Shown here: positions 44,338-55,359 of the stretch, in pieces | Layout: every line of letters begins with the position of its first letter | Numbering within the stretch: the stretch's first letter is position 1 | From: Ahaetulla prasina | Lineage: Eukaryota; Chordata; Lepidosauria; Squamata; Colubridae | NCBI RefSeq assembly: GCF_028640845.1 | Contig: NC_080541.1 | Coordinates: forward strand, 154,583,502-154,647,501 | Reading direction: 5' to 3' | Length of the DNA: 64,000 nt | Translations under genes and position numbers: made by a program | The notes under the pieces: model-generated | Seen by the model: only the letters and a program-made list of their open reading frames with translations | Database searches by the model: none | Told to the model about the DNA's origin: nothing

Positions 44338-44926
44338 CAGTAGTGGCCAAAATTATGGAAACCTTTTTGGGAAAAGTATATTCTTGAGGTTTGATGGCTA
44401 ATAACACTACTTTTTTTGGGAGTTTCAAGATAATCATATTCTACAGCTGGAATGGCCTGAGGATAGCCCAGACCTTAACCCAATTGAAAATCTATGGAGC
44501 CAACTAAAGAAACTTGTTAGTCAGAAGCAACCCAGCAATAAAATCCAGTTAATAGAAGCAATCATTCAATCTTGGTTTCACGTTATAATAGCTGCAGAAC
44601 TAAAAGACTTGGTTCACCCAATTGGAAGACGTTCTAAGGCCGTAATTCATGCTAAAACTTAGTTAATACCCAACTAAATATTAACTGACGTGATAATTTT
44701 TGCATATCTCGTTTTTTCTATGTGTTTCACTTTTCTTCTTTATACTATAACTGCTATTCTAATAGCAAATCCTTCATAAAAATCATTGCATTACATTCCT
44801 GATTAAATTATCTTTCCATTGATATATAATTTGATGGTACTACTCAACAAAAAAAAAGTGGTGTTATTAGCTAGTTTTAGAAAATACACTTTTCCCAAAA
44901 GGTTTCCATAATTTTGGCTACTACTG
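44338..44926 (+). mobile_element. Tc1/mariner-type DNA transposon, internally deleted
   Basis: TIRs CAGTAGTGGCCAAAATTATG and CATAATTTTGGCTACTACTG continue inward (GGAAACCTTTTTGGGAAAAG and its complement). TA dinucleotides flank both ends (44336-44337 and 44927-44928). At 589 bp it is under half the length of a complete Tc1-type element; the front of the transposase gene is gone. Confidence 0.95.
44420..44662 (+). pseudogene. Tc1-type transposase, C-terminal remnant
   Basis: An uninterrupted 80-codon stretch reads LEWPEDSPDLNPIENLWSQL near its start. It contains the family's Asp-Leu-Asn-Pro-Ile-Glu-Asn segment with the third acidic catalytic residue (Glu) of the DDE triad. It ends at TAG (44660-44662), about 30 codons past a conserved-looking Trp-Phe segment. 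It has no start codon and lacks the DNA-binding domain and the first catalytic Asp, so it is inactive. Confidence 0.9.
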
Positions 44927-44928
44927 TA

Positions 44929-47599
44929 TGCATCTGGGCATGTGTGTATGTGTCCCACCTTCCAGCTTTCAAATCTGCTTTCTGTAGTTGCTAAATATCT
45001 ATGACTCTCTTTTCTCTTGATTAGAGGTGGGAAACACATTCAAGCCATGCCATAAGATGTGCAGAATTTCAAGCTTCCCCTCTAGCTTTGTGAGAAAATT
45101 ATGTCATACGGACCTTAATTTATCCCAAAGCACAAACTTTCAGAAGCTATAGTTTACTATCATTCACAATGTCGTTGATTCAATAATTTGTTCAAATAAG
45201 GTCTCCACATTCCTTATCTCCTAAACACGTTACTTGGAACAAAATAAATAGAACAATTCCAGGTTTCTTAGCTCAACAACTGAGACATATTCTCCTCTAA
45301 ATCTTTTTCATCAATATTGCCAGATGTGCAAGTGTCTACTATTTCACTCCGTGTAGACATCTTAAAGATTTGTCTGTGTTTCTAATTAATCATAATGTTT
45401 GCATGCTGTGTGGATGGGAAGCTTTTTTCTGTTATGATGCCTGCAAGTTGGCTACCATTAATAATGCATGCAAATCTGTTTTAGTAAGTGCATGGAATAA
45501 TACTTTTCTGGAGCACATTAAGTAACTTCAGCTGTAGTTCACAGATTATCTTCCTGAGTGTCAGTGAAAGCATCCAGTAAGAGTTCATTTATTGGGTAAC
45601 CAGGGACCGTAACGATACATTAACTGAGACTGTATTGTGCTGAAATTAGGCAAATGGGACCTCAACTCCTGCACACCATTCCACCTGTGTACTTCTAATT
45701 GTGGTGCAGATAATTGCTGTGCTTCCTACTAGGCTTGCATATCACTGTGTGTACACATGAACCATTAAAAAACAACAACAAATGAACCAGCAACAGCAAC
45801 CATGTTTTTTTAAATGGTGTAAAAATAAAGGTAAAGGTAGAAGTGAGAAATATATCTCTCTAGAATATAGTTCTTTAGAAGATAAGTCTTTTCTCAAAGG
45901 TCTAATGTTCATTGTTGCCTCTGAATTAAAAGGAATGCTGTGTGAATGGTGTGGTCTGTTCCAGCAGATACATTCAAATCAGCAGGTTGATTTTTCAAGT
46001 ATTTAATAGGAATACAAATATCAGTTCCTGAGATGTTTCATTTGCCTCCCTCTTTTATCAGTTTTTTTTAAATGCTACGGGGCTCATCTGCCTTTCGTGA
46101 CAGAAGTGACTTATGGAGTATAGGAAATTGTGACAAGAACTACCAAGTCATTACACCAAGGCAAAAGACAAGGATAGTGTCCAGACATGTTCCTACTCAA
46201 CTCAGAAGGTTTCTGAGAGAGGAGTCAGCCTTCTACCATAAGGCACCAGCTGGGAAATTTGGAACTTTTGCCATGAAAAAGTTATGCTATAACTCAGAGT
46301 AACTCAGAGGCCTAATATGGTAGCTTACACTGGCCATTAGTCAAGTGCTGCTTTAATTGACTGCTATAAGCAATAAATCATAAGAAAAAAATATATTAGC
46401 TGCCTTGTTAGCTCAGGGACAATTCAATTGGAGAGATAGATGGGAAGCTTTTAATAGAATCTTCAAACCACCCAAACTCTTCCTGTTTTGGCAAAATCCA
46501 TGGAATATCCTAAAACCAGAAATTGAGATGGTTGATTAAAAAAAGGGAGGCACCTCCACTTCAGGAATTCAGAATATCAAAACTGTGGGGTGTGGCACCA
46601 CGTTGGTTAAATTAGTGTTACTAAAGAGCTCTTTGTTTTTTGTCTGCTTCGAGAAAAACAGGAAGTTCTTACATGGTGAAATGTGTCAAATTTATTTTAC
46701 CAAGTATCTTATTTTTTCATATTTTAAGTTCGTTCTGTTCCATTTCTAGGTCAGTTTCTAGTTTAAGAAGCCCTCTCTTGATGTAAAATTTCCTATGCAT
46801 CATGGAATAATTTTCTAAAGTTTTTCCCCCCCTATTTGGTTGACTGCTTTTCTTCAGTGCATCCATTTGTGTTTTAAAGCTCATTTTTTTCTTAATATAA
46901 TATTTTTTTCACACCTTTTCCTAATATATGCATTTATATGTTTAATATTTTAGTTGCAAACTGTAATGCAATCTTTGGAGAAGCATAGGTACCAATGTAC
47001 AACTACATTCTTATTTGCATATAGATTTGGGATGTGTGAAGTAAATGACTGAACATTAAAATGCAAACAAGTAAGTTCTATCCCATCTCTTAACATCCTT
47101 GTTTGATTGGCCTTATAAATGGTGCAGACACAAAAAGCTGTTTCCTCAAGAACTTATAGAAATGTTCTTTGCACTGAGTCAAGACATTGGTCTTTCTGTC
47201 AGCCATACTGATTGGTGACAACTTTCTGAGTTTCAAGGACAAAGTTTTCCTCAACAGTCTACCTTGAGACAAATGTATGGAAGATTCAGATTGTACTGTC
47301 AAACCAGAAATTCTGGGCACTAGATATTCAAAAGTGTTATATTTCTTCTGTACATGCATGCTTGCCACTATGCCGTCCCTGTACCTTCTTAACCATTGAC
47401 TTTTAATATAACCCTACAAAGTGGTATTTAAAATTTCATGTGCTGCCCAAAGCTGGTAAGGGAAGAATCATTCATGAGCTGCGCCTGCTACCTTCAAAGA
47501 TATAAACAAGATGTAACCCAGCACATTATGCTTATCCTGGAAAAAGGCAATGGGAAACTATTTGGCTACTAATAAAGGAGAATATTTGTAGCTCAGGGT
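44929..47599. other. Unassigned sequence, 2.7 kb
   Basis: No protein-like frame or known repeat. The segment at 45385-45500 is rich in homeodomain- and POU-like words (TAATTAATCATAATG, AATAATGCATGCAAAT). That could mark conserved regulatory DNA or be chance in AT-rich sequence. Confidence 0.4.
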
Positions 47600-47728
47600 T
47601 GAAATGAAGGGTCAGAATTATAGAGTTGGAAGAAACGTTGAGTGTCTTCTAATCCAATTCTCTGCTCAGGCAGGAAAATCTATACCATTTCATATAAATG
47701 GTTGTCCAATTTCTTCTTTAAAAATGTC
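47600..47728 (-). mobile_element. CR1 relic, 3' end, left of the L1 insertion
   Basis: ATAGAGTTGGAAGAAACGTT, TCTAATCCAATTCTCTGC and CATTTCATATAAATGGTTGT match the CR1 3' end near 31.60-31.67 kb. It is cut at AAAAATGTC (47720-47728), the L1 target site, and resumes at 54761. Confidence 0.88.
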
Positions 47729-48359
47729 TGTTTGGCACCGTAGGTGATGGCGGTGATCTTTACGATCACCAACCTCTGGATTATGTGGAATCGCTAGGAC
47801 AGCTTAAATCTGCCATCCAGCGGTTCGAAAAAACCCCTCTTCGGGAGAAGAAGAGGAGGTGAGCTGCAGGGTAGAGGTAGAACTTCTCCAAAACCCCTGA
47901 GAAAAAAGGGGTTTGAAGGGTTAAGTTCCCTCCAGCAACCTGAAGTGCTCCAGATCCGAGGATTTTTCTGCTTTGGCGGAACCAATCACCACGACCAAAC
48001 GCCGAGATTTATTTTGGACAATAAAGGATTATACCAGACAGAACGAAAGTGGGAGAACTTTATGCAAGTAGCCAAGCCAATTCCCCGTTACTTTGTAACA
48101 AGCTTGAAAATAGCAAGAAAATGGAGGCGAATTGTTAACAAGCTAACGAGTGGAAAGCGAAAGTGATACTTTTATTGCTTGCCGTCTGCCGCTGGTAAAT
48201 TGCATGTTATTTGCTACTTTAACTCCTTGCTGCCTGCTGATAGAATTTAGGGGAGATTTTTAAATATTGTTTTAAAAAACTGTGTTTTTCAGAGGTTAAG
48301 AAAATTTAAACTGAATATTAAGTTGGAAATAAATAAATAAATAAATAATTTTATAGAAG
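47729..48359 (+). promoter_or_regulatory. L1 5' untranslated region
   Basis: It starts TGTTTGGCACCGTAGGTGAT directly after the TSD and ends at the ORF1 start codon. The first 200 bp are more GC-rich than the rest. It contains ATGGCGG (47746-47752), a possible YY1-type core. Internal promoter activity is expected for L1 but not shown by sequence alone. An AAAT run ends it (about 48330-48347). Confidence 0.6.
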
Positions 48360-49526
48360 ATGGCAGCCAAACCATTAAAGTCTACTGTAACAAAGGGTTC
48401 TGGAATCTCATCAGCTGGTGCCTCTCCAGCTCATACAGCAGAGACTAGAACATTGAATTTAGAGGCGTTACAAGAGAATTTGAAGGACTTTATACAAGAA
48501 AAATTTAAAGTAATAACTGATGAGATGTCTGAAATGAAAGAGCAGATATTAGAAATTCAAGTGGGAAATAAAGAAGTTAAAGAAGGATTTGTAATTGCAG
48601 TACAAAGTTTGGCAACAAATGTGATTTTATTAGAAGAGGAAGTTGAAGAAATCAAGCAATTTAACTCAAAATTAAAAAATAAAATGGATGAATTTCAAAG
48701 TAAAATGGAAAAAACAGATGAAATAGTTTTGATACAATATAGAAATATGGAATTTGCTTTAAGAATCCGTGGCTTGAAAGAAAATAAAGAAGAGAATTTA
48801 AGGGAAATTTTTTCTGAAGCATTTGCTGAGATATTAGCAGTCCGTCCAGTAGATGTGGCTTATCAAATTGATAAAATATATCATGTGAACTCTTGGATAG
48901 CAAGGCAAAAAAAGTTGCCAAGGGATGTTGTTATTTACTTTACAAATAGAACAGTGAGAAATCAGATTCTGCAAGCCTCATATAAGGGGGAGAAGATACA
49001 GGTTGTTGGTCAAGATATTTTAATATTAAAGGAAATTCAACCAAAAATGTTAAGGGCTAGGAAGGAATTTGCCTTCCTGGTGAATGAACTTAAAAAACGT
49101 CAGATTGAATATAGATGGGATATTCCAACTGGTATAATAGTATATTATGCAGGGAAAGTACATCGTCTCAATACAGTTGGAAAAGCAAGAGAATTTTATG
49201 TTGAGGCATTAAAAGTTGGAAGTCTTCCCCCATTGGAAGCTAGAAGAAGGGAGGCTGAAGTGAAGGAAAGAGAAGTAAAGCAGGTACAAGAACAGATTGT
49301 GATGGAAGAAGATTTATTACAAGTGTTGGAAATACCTACGACGGGTTCAGATTCAAAGGAACAAAGGCTGACAAGAGCTGCTGCTAAACGCAAGGAACAA
49401 GAGATGAAGGCACAACAACAACTGGCAATTACTACAACGGAAACAGTGGGAGGAGCAAGGGCTAAAGCAAAATGTGATCTGCGGCTGGTGTTCCAAAAGT
49501 TTCCTTTGGCCGATAATGGCAATTAA
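48360..49526 (+). CDS. L1 ORF1 protein (RNA-binding trimeric chaperone), intact
   Basis: 388 codons are uninterrupted from ATG to TAA. Residues 1-30 are a low-complexity Ser/Thr/Ala/Pro-rich head. About 33-125 are a heptad-rich helical stretch with many Glu, Lys, Leu and Ile, the coiled coil that trimerises L1 ORF1p. About 129-225 fit the RRM fold, starting with MEFALRIRGLKENKEENL and including DVVIYFTNRTVRNQIL. About 226-285 fit the C-terminal domain (EFAFLVNELKKRQIEYRW). A charged tail of about 100 residues follows. In intact L1 it coats element RNA in a cytoplasmic ribonucleoprotein. Its stop overlaps the ORF2 start (ATGGCAATTAA, 49516-49526). That it is open while ORF2 is broken is notable. 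Confidence 0.9.
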   Translation: MAAKPLKSTVTKGSGISSAGASPAHTAETRTLNLEALQENLKDFIQEKFKVITDEMSEMKEQILEIQVGNKEVKEGFVIAVQSLATNVILLEEEVEEIKQFNSKLKNKMDEFQSKMEKTDEIVLIQYRNMEFALRIRGLKENKEENLREIFSEAFAEILAVRPVDVAYQIDKIYHVNSWIARQKKLPRDVVIYFTNRTVRNQILQASYKGEKIQVVGQDILILKEIQPKMLRARKEFAFLVNELKKRQIEYRWDIPTGIIVYYAGKVHRLNTVGKAREFYVEALKVGSLPPLEARRREAEVKEREVKQVQEQIVMEEDLLQVLEIPTTGSDSKEQRLTRAAAKRKEQEMKAQQQLAITTTETVGGARAKAKCDLRLVFQKFPLADNGN

Positions 49527-50252
49527 ACTATTATCTTGGAATGTTTGAATTCACCACAGAAGAGAAGAAAAGTATTTCATTATTTGAAACAATTTAAAAA
49601 TGACATTACCTGTTTACAAGAAACACATATTAGATCTTTAGACCAGAAATATTTGATAAACTCAAAACTGGGAGTACATTTTGTTGCCTCCTCTTTGGAA
49701 AAGAAAAACGGTTTAGTTATATATATAAAGAAGGATATATCAGCAAAATTAATTGAGGTGGATAAGTAAGGAAGATATATTGCTATTGAACTTTTGTTGG
49801 AGGGAAAAAAGACATTATTAATAGGAGTTTATGCTCTGAATCAACAACAAGAACATTTTTACAAGTTTTTACATAAAAGAATAGTATTTTGGGATTATAA
49901 ATCATATATATTAATGGGTGATTGGAATGGTGTGTTGGATGCTCAAAAAGACAAAAAGAGTTTAAGGAAGATTTCAAGCCGGGCGAAATTACCAAAGACT
50001 TTTTTTGAAATGATGGAGGACTTGGAATTAAGAGATATTTCGAGAGAACATAATACAGAAGAGAGGGATTTTACCTTCTTTTCTGACAGGCATCAATCAT
50101 TTTCGAGGATTGATTTTATTTTGATTTCTAATGATTTGTACTCTAGAGTGAAGAAGACGAAGATTTGTTCAAGAACTCTATCTGATCATAGTCCGGTTTG
50201 GATTGAATTTGATCGGGAAAAGGAGGCTAGGAGATCATGGAGGTTGAATGAG

Positions 50253-51232
50253 AATTTGTTTAAATATGAACAAAATGTAAATGAATGTAAAAAGCAAATG
50301 AAAGAATTTTTTATTATGAATATGAAAAAAGAGACATCTATAGAGATGATTTGGGATGCTAGCAAGGCCTATATGAGAGGAAATCTTATACAAATAAATA
50401 TTAAATACAAAAATAAATTGCAGAAAAAGAAAAAAAGAATTGGAAGAGGAAATTAAAAAGAAAGAACAGTTATTGATAAATAGCCCAGGAAATAGTAAAA
50501 TAAAAGAATCAATAAATATATTAAGAGGTCAGTTTAACATGTTGATGGCAGATCAAGTAGCAACTAATTTACAATATGTCAAACATAATACGTTTAATAA
50601 TGCCAATAAGCCAGGAAGATGGCTTGCCTATTTAATAAGGAAAAAACAGAAATCACGAACAATTGATAAAATAGAATATAGGGGTAAGGAAGTTTATCAA
50701 AAGAACTTGATTAAAAAACGCATTTTTAGAGTATTATAGTAAGTTATATACTAGGGATATGATTGATGATACAGAGATAAAAAGATATTTACAACAACAA
50801 AATATTTGTGAGCTTACAGAAAATCAAAGAGAAGAACTGAATCAATTAATTACTTTAGAGGAAATTTTGTTAGCAATTAAGCAACTTAAAATTGGTAAAG
50901 CACCAGGTACAGATGGTTTAACAGCTGTTTATTATAAAAATTTACAAAATGAGATGGTTGAACCACTTAAAGAGTTATTTAATAAAATTCAAATGGGAGG
51001 GGATGTTCCCCCTTCATGGAGGACAGCCTTTATTTCGTTAATACCAAAGGAAGATCGAGATGGTATTAAAGCAGAGAATTATAGGCCTATATCACTTTTA
51101 AATACTGATTACAAGATATTTGCCAAGATACTTGCTAATAGATTAATGCCAGTGATGAATCAAATAATTCATAATGATCAGTCAGGATTTATTAAGGGTA
51201 GGCAGATGAGATATAATGTGAGGCAAATTGTA
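50253..51232 (+). repeat. 980-bp tandem duplication inside L1 ORF2, copy 1
   Basis: It starts AATTTGTTTAAATATGAACA and covers the linker after the endonuclease and the first RT motifs, to GGCAAATTGTA. It is followed at once by a second copy. I count about seven or eight differences over 980 bp. This copy has a one-base insertion near 50717 (AAAAAACGCATTTTTAG against AAAAAAGTGTTTTTAG) that shifts its frame. Confidence 0.97.
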
Positions 51233-52212
51233 AATTTGTTTAAATATGAACAAAATGTAATTGAATGTAAAAAGCAAATGAAAGAATTTTTTATTATGAA
51301 TATGAAAAAAGAGACATCTATAGAGATGATTTGGGATGCTAGCAAGGCCTATATGAGAGGAAATCTTATACAAATAAATATTAAATACAAAAATAAATTG
51401 CAGAAAAAGAAAAAAAGAATTGGAAGAGGAAATTAAAAAGAAAGAACAGTTATTGATAAATAGCCCAGGAAATAGTAAAATAAAAGAATCAATAAATATA
51501 TTAAGAGGTCAGTTTAACATGTTGATGGCAGATCAAGTAGCAACTAATTTACAATATGTCAAACATAATACGTTTAATAATGCCAATAAGCCAGGAAGAT
51601 GGCTTGCCTATTTAATAAGGAAAAAACAGAAATCACGAACGATTGATAAAATAGAATATAGGGGTAAGGAAGTTTATCAAAAGAACTTGATTAAAAAAGT
51701 GTTTTTAGAGTATTATAGTAAGTTATATACTAGGGATATGATTGATGATACAGAGATATAAAGATATTTACAACAACAAAATATTTGTGAGCTTACAGAA
51801 AATCAAAGAGAAGAACTGAATCAATTAATTACTTCAGAGGAAATTTTGTTAGCAATTAAGCAACTTAAAATTGGTAAAGCACCAGGTACAGATGGTTTAA
51901 CAGCTGTTTATTATAAAAATTTACAAAATGAGATGGTTGAACCACTTAAAGAGTTATTTAATAAAATTCAAATGGGAGGGGATGTTCCCCCTTCATGGAG
52001 GACAGCCTTTATTTCGTTAATACCAAAGGAAGATCGAGATGGTATTAAAGCAGAGAATTATAGGCCTATATCACTTTTAAATACTGATTACAAGATATTT
52101 GCCAAGATACTTGCTAATAGATTAATGCCAGTGATGAATCAAATAATTCATAATGATCAGTCAGGATTTATTAAGGGTAGGCAGATGAGATATAATGTGA
52201 GGCAAATTGTAA
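51233..52212 (+). repeat. 980-bp tandem duplication inside L1 ORF2, copy 2
   Basis: It keeps the frame where copy 1 shifts, but has its own stop (GAGATATAAAG against GAGATAAAAAG, near 51760). The breakpoints share AATTT: GAGAATTTG before copy 1, GTAAATTTG at the junction and GTAAATTTAC after copy 2. That fits a microhomology-mediated duplication. Confidence 0.97.
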
Positions 52213-54339
52213 ATTTACTTGAATATTTGGAACGAAACAACCAAGTCTCAGCGGCACTCTTTTTTTTTGGATGCTGAAAAGCCTTTGACAGATTGGATTG
52301 GCAGTTTTTGTTTAAAGTAATAGAAAAAATGCAATTTGGGGATTATTTTATCCATGCAATTAAAGCAATATATCAGAAGCAAACAGCACAAATAATAGTA
52401 AATGGTGGGTTAACAGAAACTTTTAAAATTGGGAAAGGGACGAGACAGGGATGTCCCCTGTCCCCATTACTTTTTATTTTAACTTTAGAAATTCTTCTGA
52501 ATAAAATACGTGGTTCCGATTGAATAAAGGGAATTAGAGTTAAACATCAAGATTATAGATTAAGAGCTTTTGCAGATGACTTGGTTGTTACTGTATCCTA
52601 ACCAATATATTCAGCTACTGGTTTAAAAGATATAATTGGTCAGTATGGTAAAGTATCTGGATTTAAGGTGAATCAGCAAAAGACAAAGATGATAACTAAA
52701 AATATGAATATACAACAAAAAGAAGAGTTAGAAAGAAATATATATTAGGAATATATATTACAGCTTCAAATGTCAAATTATACAAAAATAATTATGAGGT
52801 ATTGTGGCAGAAGGTATGGAAAGAAATGGAGAAATGGAAGAAGTTACAACTATCCTTGCTGGGAAGAATAGCGGCTATAAAAATGAATGTTTTGCCCAGA
52901 TTTCTATTTTTGTTTCAAATGATACCTGTACTTAAGAATGATATCAAATTACAGGAATGGCAAAAGGGGGTTAATAATTTTGTATGGATGGGCAAAAAAC
53001 CAAGAATAAAATTAAAAATAATGCAGGATACAAGGGAGAGGAGGGTGTCTTAAAATGCCTAATTTAAAATTGTATTATGAAGCAGTTGTCTTATCATTAA
53101 TTACTGATTGGATTAATTTAACTGAGGAAAGAGTTTTGAATATAGAAGGTTATGGTTTGTTATATGGGTGGCATGCCTATTTATTATATGATAAGAAAGT
53201 AGATAAAATATTTAAAAATAATATAATTAGAAATGCATTATTGAGGGTCTGGAGGAAATATCAATATAAATTAGATGGAAAGATTCCAATATGGGCAATC
53301 CCGAGACACATGATAGAAAATATAAATATATATCAAAAGATGGAGGTAGTTACCTATAAAGAACTTCTTTGTATGGAAAAGGGGGAATTACAATTAAAAT
53401 CCAGAGAAAAGATGGGGGAAGAAGGGAAAAATTATACATGGTTCCAATATGGACAATTACAAGCTAGATGGAAATTAGATCAAAAAATAGGTGTTAAGCA
53501 AACAGGATAATTTGTTAAAACAAATGAGAGATCAAGGCCAACAGCATATTAAGAGGTTGTATAATGTATTAGTAGAAATAGACTCAGAGACTGAATTGGT
53601 TAAGGATTGTATGATTAAGTGGGCACAAAATTTTCAGCAACCAATAATGTTGGAAACTTGGGAAAGAATTTGGGTGAGGAATGTTAAATTTACACAAGCG
53701 CAAAATATGAGAGAAAATTTTTATAAGATGTTTTATAGATGGCATTTAGACCCCAAAAAGTTGTCATGTATGTATCCTAATGTACAGGCTAAATGTTGGA
53801 GATGCGATTGTGAAGATGCCACTTATTACCATATATGGTGGACTTGTAAAAAAGTTAAAGCATTTTGGATTAAAGTATGGTGGATCATGCAGAATATTTT
53901 GAAAAAGAAGATTAAGTTTACTCCACAGTTCTTTTTACTAGGAATAATTATGGATTGTACAGCTATAGAGACTAAATTGATTTTGAACTTAATAACAGCC
54001 ACGAGACTTTTGATTGCTCAATATTGGAAGAAAGAAGAATTACCTATAATTGAAGAATGGACACTCAAAGTATCAAATCTGGCAGAAATGGCAGAAAGAC
54101 TTGAAAGACTGTACACAAGAAAAATATATTTTAGAATGGAAAATGTGGATTGATTATATTCAAAATAAGTATCAGATAAAAAAATATCGAATAGCATATG
54201 AGTAAATTTAGGAAATATTTTGTATTAGATATATTTTTGAAGGAGAGGGGAATTGAGAGTGTGATTATGTGTGGGGTGACTAGAGATTATAATTTAGGAA
54301 TTATTTTGGATTATGATTGTTAGTTTTGATACCCTGCAT

Positions 54340-54670
54340 TTTGTTCTGGGAAGTCGGGGTGGGGGGTAAGGGGGAGGGGAATTGGGGGGTTGAGGGTAAA
54401 GGATGGAGTGATGGTTAATGTACAGGGATTATTGAAGATGTATAAATTAATGTAGGGTCGGGTCTGCCCAGTTACCATTTTAGAACGATGGGGAGGGAGA
54501 AAAGAGGAGAGAGTAGGAGGTAGGAAAGAGGAGAAGAGGAAGGAAGAGGGGTAGAAGAGGGAGAAGGAAGGTGTAGGGTGGAGGGAGGAGAGGATGTAGA
54601 TAAGAGAAGGAGACGAAGGTCTGGAAAGTAGAAGAAGGTAGAAGAGGGAAGAGTGTTAAAAAGGGGGGGG
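54340..54670 (+). other. L1 3' untranslated region, G-rich and polypurine tract
   Basis: At about 54354-54400 G runs repeat (GGGGTGGGGGGTAAGGGGGA, then GGGG, GGGGGG and GGG), a layout that could form a G-quadruplex. Purine-rich sequence (GGAGGGAGAAAAGAGGAGAG) runs from about 54488 to 54670. G-rich 3' regions are a known trait of L1. Minus-strand Leu/Pro/Ser frames over it are artefacts. Confidence 0.75.
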
Positions 54671-54760
54671 GTGACTGGGCAAGCCCGACTAATTGTATAT
54701 AACTGTACATTGGATGAGCTGTTTGATATGATTGTAAAAATAAAACTTTTTTATGGAAAA

Positions 54761-55359
54761 AAAAATGTCCAGCGTTGACAAATTCAAAACTTCTGGAGGT
54801 GAGTTGTTCTACTGATTAATTGTTCTAACTGTCAGGAAATTTCTCCATAATTCTAGGTTGCTTCTCTCCTTGATTAGTTTCCATCCATTGCTTCTTATCC
54901 TGCTCCAGGTGCTTTGGAGAATAGCTTGACTCCCTCTTCTTTGTGGCAACACTGCTATCACATCACCCCTAGTTCAGTGGTGGGTTGCCCCCTGTTCGGA
55001 TCGGTTCTATAGAACTGATAGTAAAACCAGAGGAAGGCTCCGTCCACTGACCCGGATGTCATCATAGGTGATCTACACATATGAGAAGCTTGGCGCATGT
55101 GTGATGGAAGCCAGTGCACACGTGCGATCCTGTTGCGAACCGGTAGTAAAGGTAAGTAAAACCCATCCTTGCCCTAGTCCTTCTTTTCATTAAACCAGGC
55201 ATAGCCAATTCCAGCAAACTAGGCATACCCAATTCTTTATATGTTTTAGCCACCATTCCCTCATAAGCTCTATTGCTCTTCTCTGCACTCTTTCTAGAGT
55301 CTCAACACGTTTTTTACATCGTGGTGACCAAAACTGGATGCAATATTCCAAATGTGGTA
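54761..55359 (-). mobile_element. CR1 relic, right of the L1 insertion
   Basis: It continues the CR1 sequence broken at 47728: TTCAAAACTTCTGGAGG, TAATTGTTCTAACTGTCAGG, AGGTGCTTTGGAGAATAGC and CACTGCTATCACATCACCCC. After the hAT MITE come CTTCTTTTCATTAAACCAGG, ATTGCTCTTCTCTGCACTC and GTGACCAAAACTGGATGCAA. It lines up with 31.68-32.08 kb of the large CR1. Confidence 0.92.
54975..55171. mobile_element. hAT-type MITE, short form, inside CR1
   Basis: It starts CAGTGGTGGGTTGCCCCC and ends AGTAAAACCCATCCTTG. Flanks CCCTAGTT (54967-54974) and CCCTAGTC (55172-55179) form an 8-bp TSD with one change; removing the element restores the CR1 wording CACCCCTAGTCCTTCTTTTC. Confidence 0.92.

Larger units (their letters stand above)
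49516..54153 (+). pseudogene. L1 ORF2 (endonuclease, reverse transcriptase, Cys-rich end), broken
   Basis: It begins ATGGCAATTAAACTATTATC (MAIKLLSWNV), then a small deletion causes a stop. In later frames come the endonuclease motifs CLQETHIRS, MGDWNGVLD, RIDFILIS and SDHSPVW; the RT motifs GKAPGTDGL, NYRPISLLNTDYKIFAKILA, QSGFIKGRQ, GTRQGCPLSPLLF and FADDLVVTVS; and the Cys-rich end CWRCDCEDATYYHIWWTC. Breaks include stops near 49557 and 49768, frameshifts near 50440 and 50720, a stop in the second repeat (about 51761), a stop before KAFDRLDW (52277) and more near 52524, 52600, 52747 and 53052. A 980-bp tandem duplication lies between endonuclease and RT core. No activity is possible. Confidence 0.94.
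47729..54760 (+). mobile_element. L1 LINE, complete length, inserted in CR1
   Basis: It has a 631-bp 5' region, ORF1, ORF2, a G-rich and purine-rich 3' untranslated region, a polyadenylation signal (AATAAA near 54739) and a short poly(A). A 9-bp TSD, AAAAATGTC, lies at 47720-47728 and 54761-54769, and CR1 sequence is continuous once the L1 is removed. Length is 7032 bp, of which about 980 bp are an internal tandem duplication, so the source was about 6.05 kb. The coding strand is A-rich, as usual for L1. Confidence 0.96.
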
